A stretch of DNA of 64,000 bases from VAZQ01 sp963721005 (GTDB lineage Bacteria > Pseudomonadota > Alphaproteobacteria > Rhizobiales > Xanthobacteraceae), in the NCBI GenBank assembly GCA_963721005.1, contig CAVRHR010000006.1, positions 537,880 through 601,879 on the forward strand, given 5' to 3'. Under the pieces are notes generated by a model that did not search any database, was not told the DNA's origin, and saw nothing but the letters and a program-made list of their open reading frames with translations. The position numbers and the translations under genes were made by a program. Of the stretch, positions 63,461 through 64,000 are shown one piece after another; the first letter of the stretch is position 1, and each line of letters begins with the position of its first letter.

Positions 63461-64000
63461 TCATTTCGGCGCCAACCCGGCGAACTGCAGCACCCCGGCC
63501 ACGATCGCGACCATGGCCAAAGAGATCGGCAGGAACACCTTCCAGCCCAGCCGCATCAGCTGATCGTAGCGGTAGCGCGGAACGATCGCCTTCACCATGG
63601 CGAACATGAAGAACATGAAGAACGCCTTGAGGACGAACCAGATCACCCCCGGCACCAAGGTGAGCGGCCAGACCGGAAGCGGCGGCAGCCAGCCGCCCAG
63701 GAACAGGATGGTGGCCATGGCGCACATGGTGGCGATGGCCACGTATTCGCCGAGCATGAACATCATGTAGGGGGCGGATCCGTATTCCACCATGAAGCCG
63801 GCAACCAGCTCGGATTCCGCCTCCACCAGATCGAACGGCGGCCGGTTGGTCTCGGCCAGCGCCGAGATGAAGAAGATCACGAACATCGGCAGGAGCGGCA
63901 GCCAGAACCAGCCGAAAAGGCCCCAGCTGCTGTCCTGCGCCTTGACGATGTCGGTAAGATTGAGCGAGCCCACGCACAACAGCACAGTGATGAAGACGAA
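63461..64000 (-). CDS. nuoH: NADH-quinone oxidoreductase subunit H (partial, start beyond the window)
   Basis: The minus-strand frame is open from the window edge to the stop at 63461 (179 codons seen). NuoH anchors the quinone-binding site at the membrane interface. The conserved loop segment AETNRPPFDLVEAESELVAG and SLNLTDIVKAQ are present, with later helices YVAIATMCAMATILFLGGW and KAFFMFFMFAMVKAIVPRYR. Only the C-terminal half is visible. Confidence 0.96.
   Translation of the reverse strand, partial: FVFITVLLCVGSLNLTDIVKAQDSSWGLFGWFWLPLLPMFVIFFISALAETNRPPFDLVEAESELVAGFMVEYGSAPYMMFMLGEYVAIATMCAMATILFLGGWLPPLPVWPLTLVPGVIWFVLKAFFMFFMFAMVKAIVPRYRYDQLMRLGWKVFLPISLAMVAIVAGVLQFAGLAPK

Overview
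The window is chromosomal DNA from a GC-rich alphaproteobacterium, most likely Hyphomicrobiales (Rhizobiales) or a related Rhodospirillales lineage. The evidence is gene order: ppiD-trpE-trpG-trpD-trpC-moaC-moeA-lexA-comEC, gltX-gltA-lpxB-lpxI-lpxA-fabZ-lpxD-bamA-rseP-dxr-cdsA-uppS-frr-pyrH-tsf-rpsB, and dnaE ... lolD-lolC-proS ... mce-rnj-birA-nuoN-M-L-K-J-I-H. Further support comes from an S2 protein with a long C-terminal extension, a LexA protein with direct-repeat GAAC-N7-GAAC operators, and intergenic palindromes of types common in Rhizobiales. I recognise no tRNA, rRNA, CRISPR array, prophage or insertion sequence.

Layout. 1-6.1 kb is an accessory stretch: two paralogous secreted proteins of unknown function, a glutathione-transferase-like protein, a GMC flavin dehydrogenase with its Tat-exported small subunit, and a lone ModA-like binding protein. 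6.2-16 kb holds tpiA, ppiD, the tryptophan genes (with an unrelated cupin and a small membrane gene between trpE and trpG), moaC and moeA. This part carries about 19 single-base frameshifts that leave otherwise well-preserved proteins. 16.3-24.9 kb holds lexA, comEC, glnS, gltX and gltA. 25-39.7 kb is an intact minus-strand block for lipid A, outer-membrane assembly, isoprenoid and phospholipid precursors, and translation. 40-42.5 kb holds a PQQ dehydrogenase and a secreted protein. 42.5-46.9 kb holds a secreted pentapeptide-repeat protein and dnaE. 47-49.4 kb is a small-gene island. 49.5-56.6 kb holds lolDC, proS, a DUF1467 protein, mce, rnj and birA. 56.6-64 kb is the distal part of the complex I (nuo) operon, running off the window inside nuoH.

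How the genes work together. LpxA, LpxD, LpxI and LpxB build the lipid A disaccharide from FabZ-pathway acyl-ACP; BamA and RseP insert and monitor outer-membrane proteins; LolCD exports lipoproteins. Dxr, UppS and CdsA feed carrier lipid and phospholipid synthesis. Rnj, DnaE, LexA and ComEC are the nucleic-acid functions.

The most interesting item is not a long ORF. It is a 32-codon minus-strand gene (47066-47164) for a probable single-pass membrane peptide, preceded by a strong ribosome-binding site, a TTGACT/TATGTT promoter and two perfect LexA operators in tandem. It looks like an SOS-induced membrane peptide of the kind represented by SidA in Caulobacter, although homology to SidA is not shown. 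Other items for follow-up are a DxD (lanthanide-type) signature in the PQQ dehydrogenase, an extra small membrane gene between nuoH and nuoI, a palindromic repeat inside the nuo operon, and the cluster of indels in ppiD-moeA.
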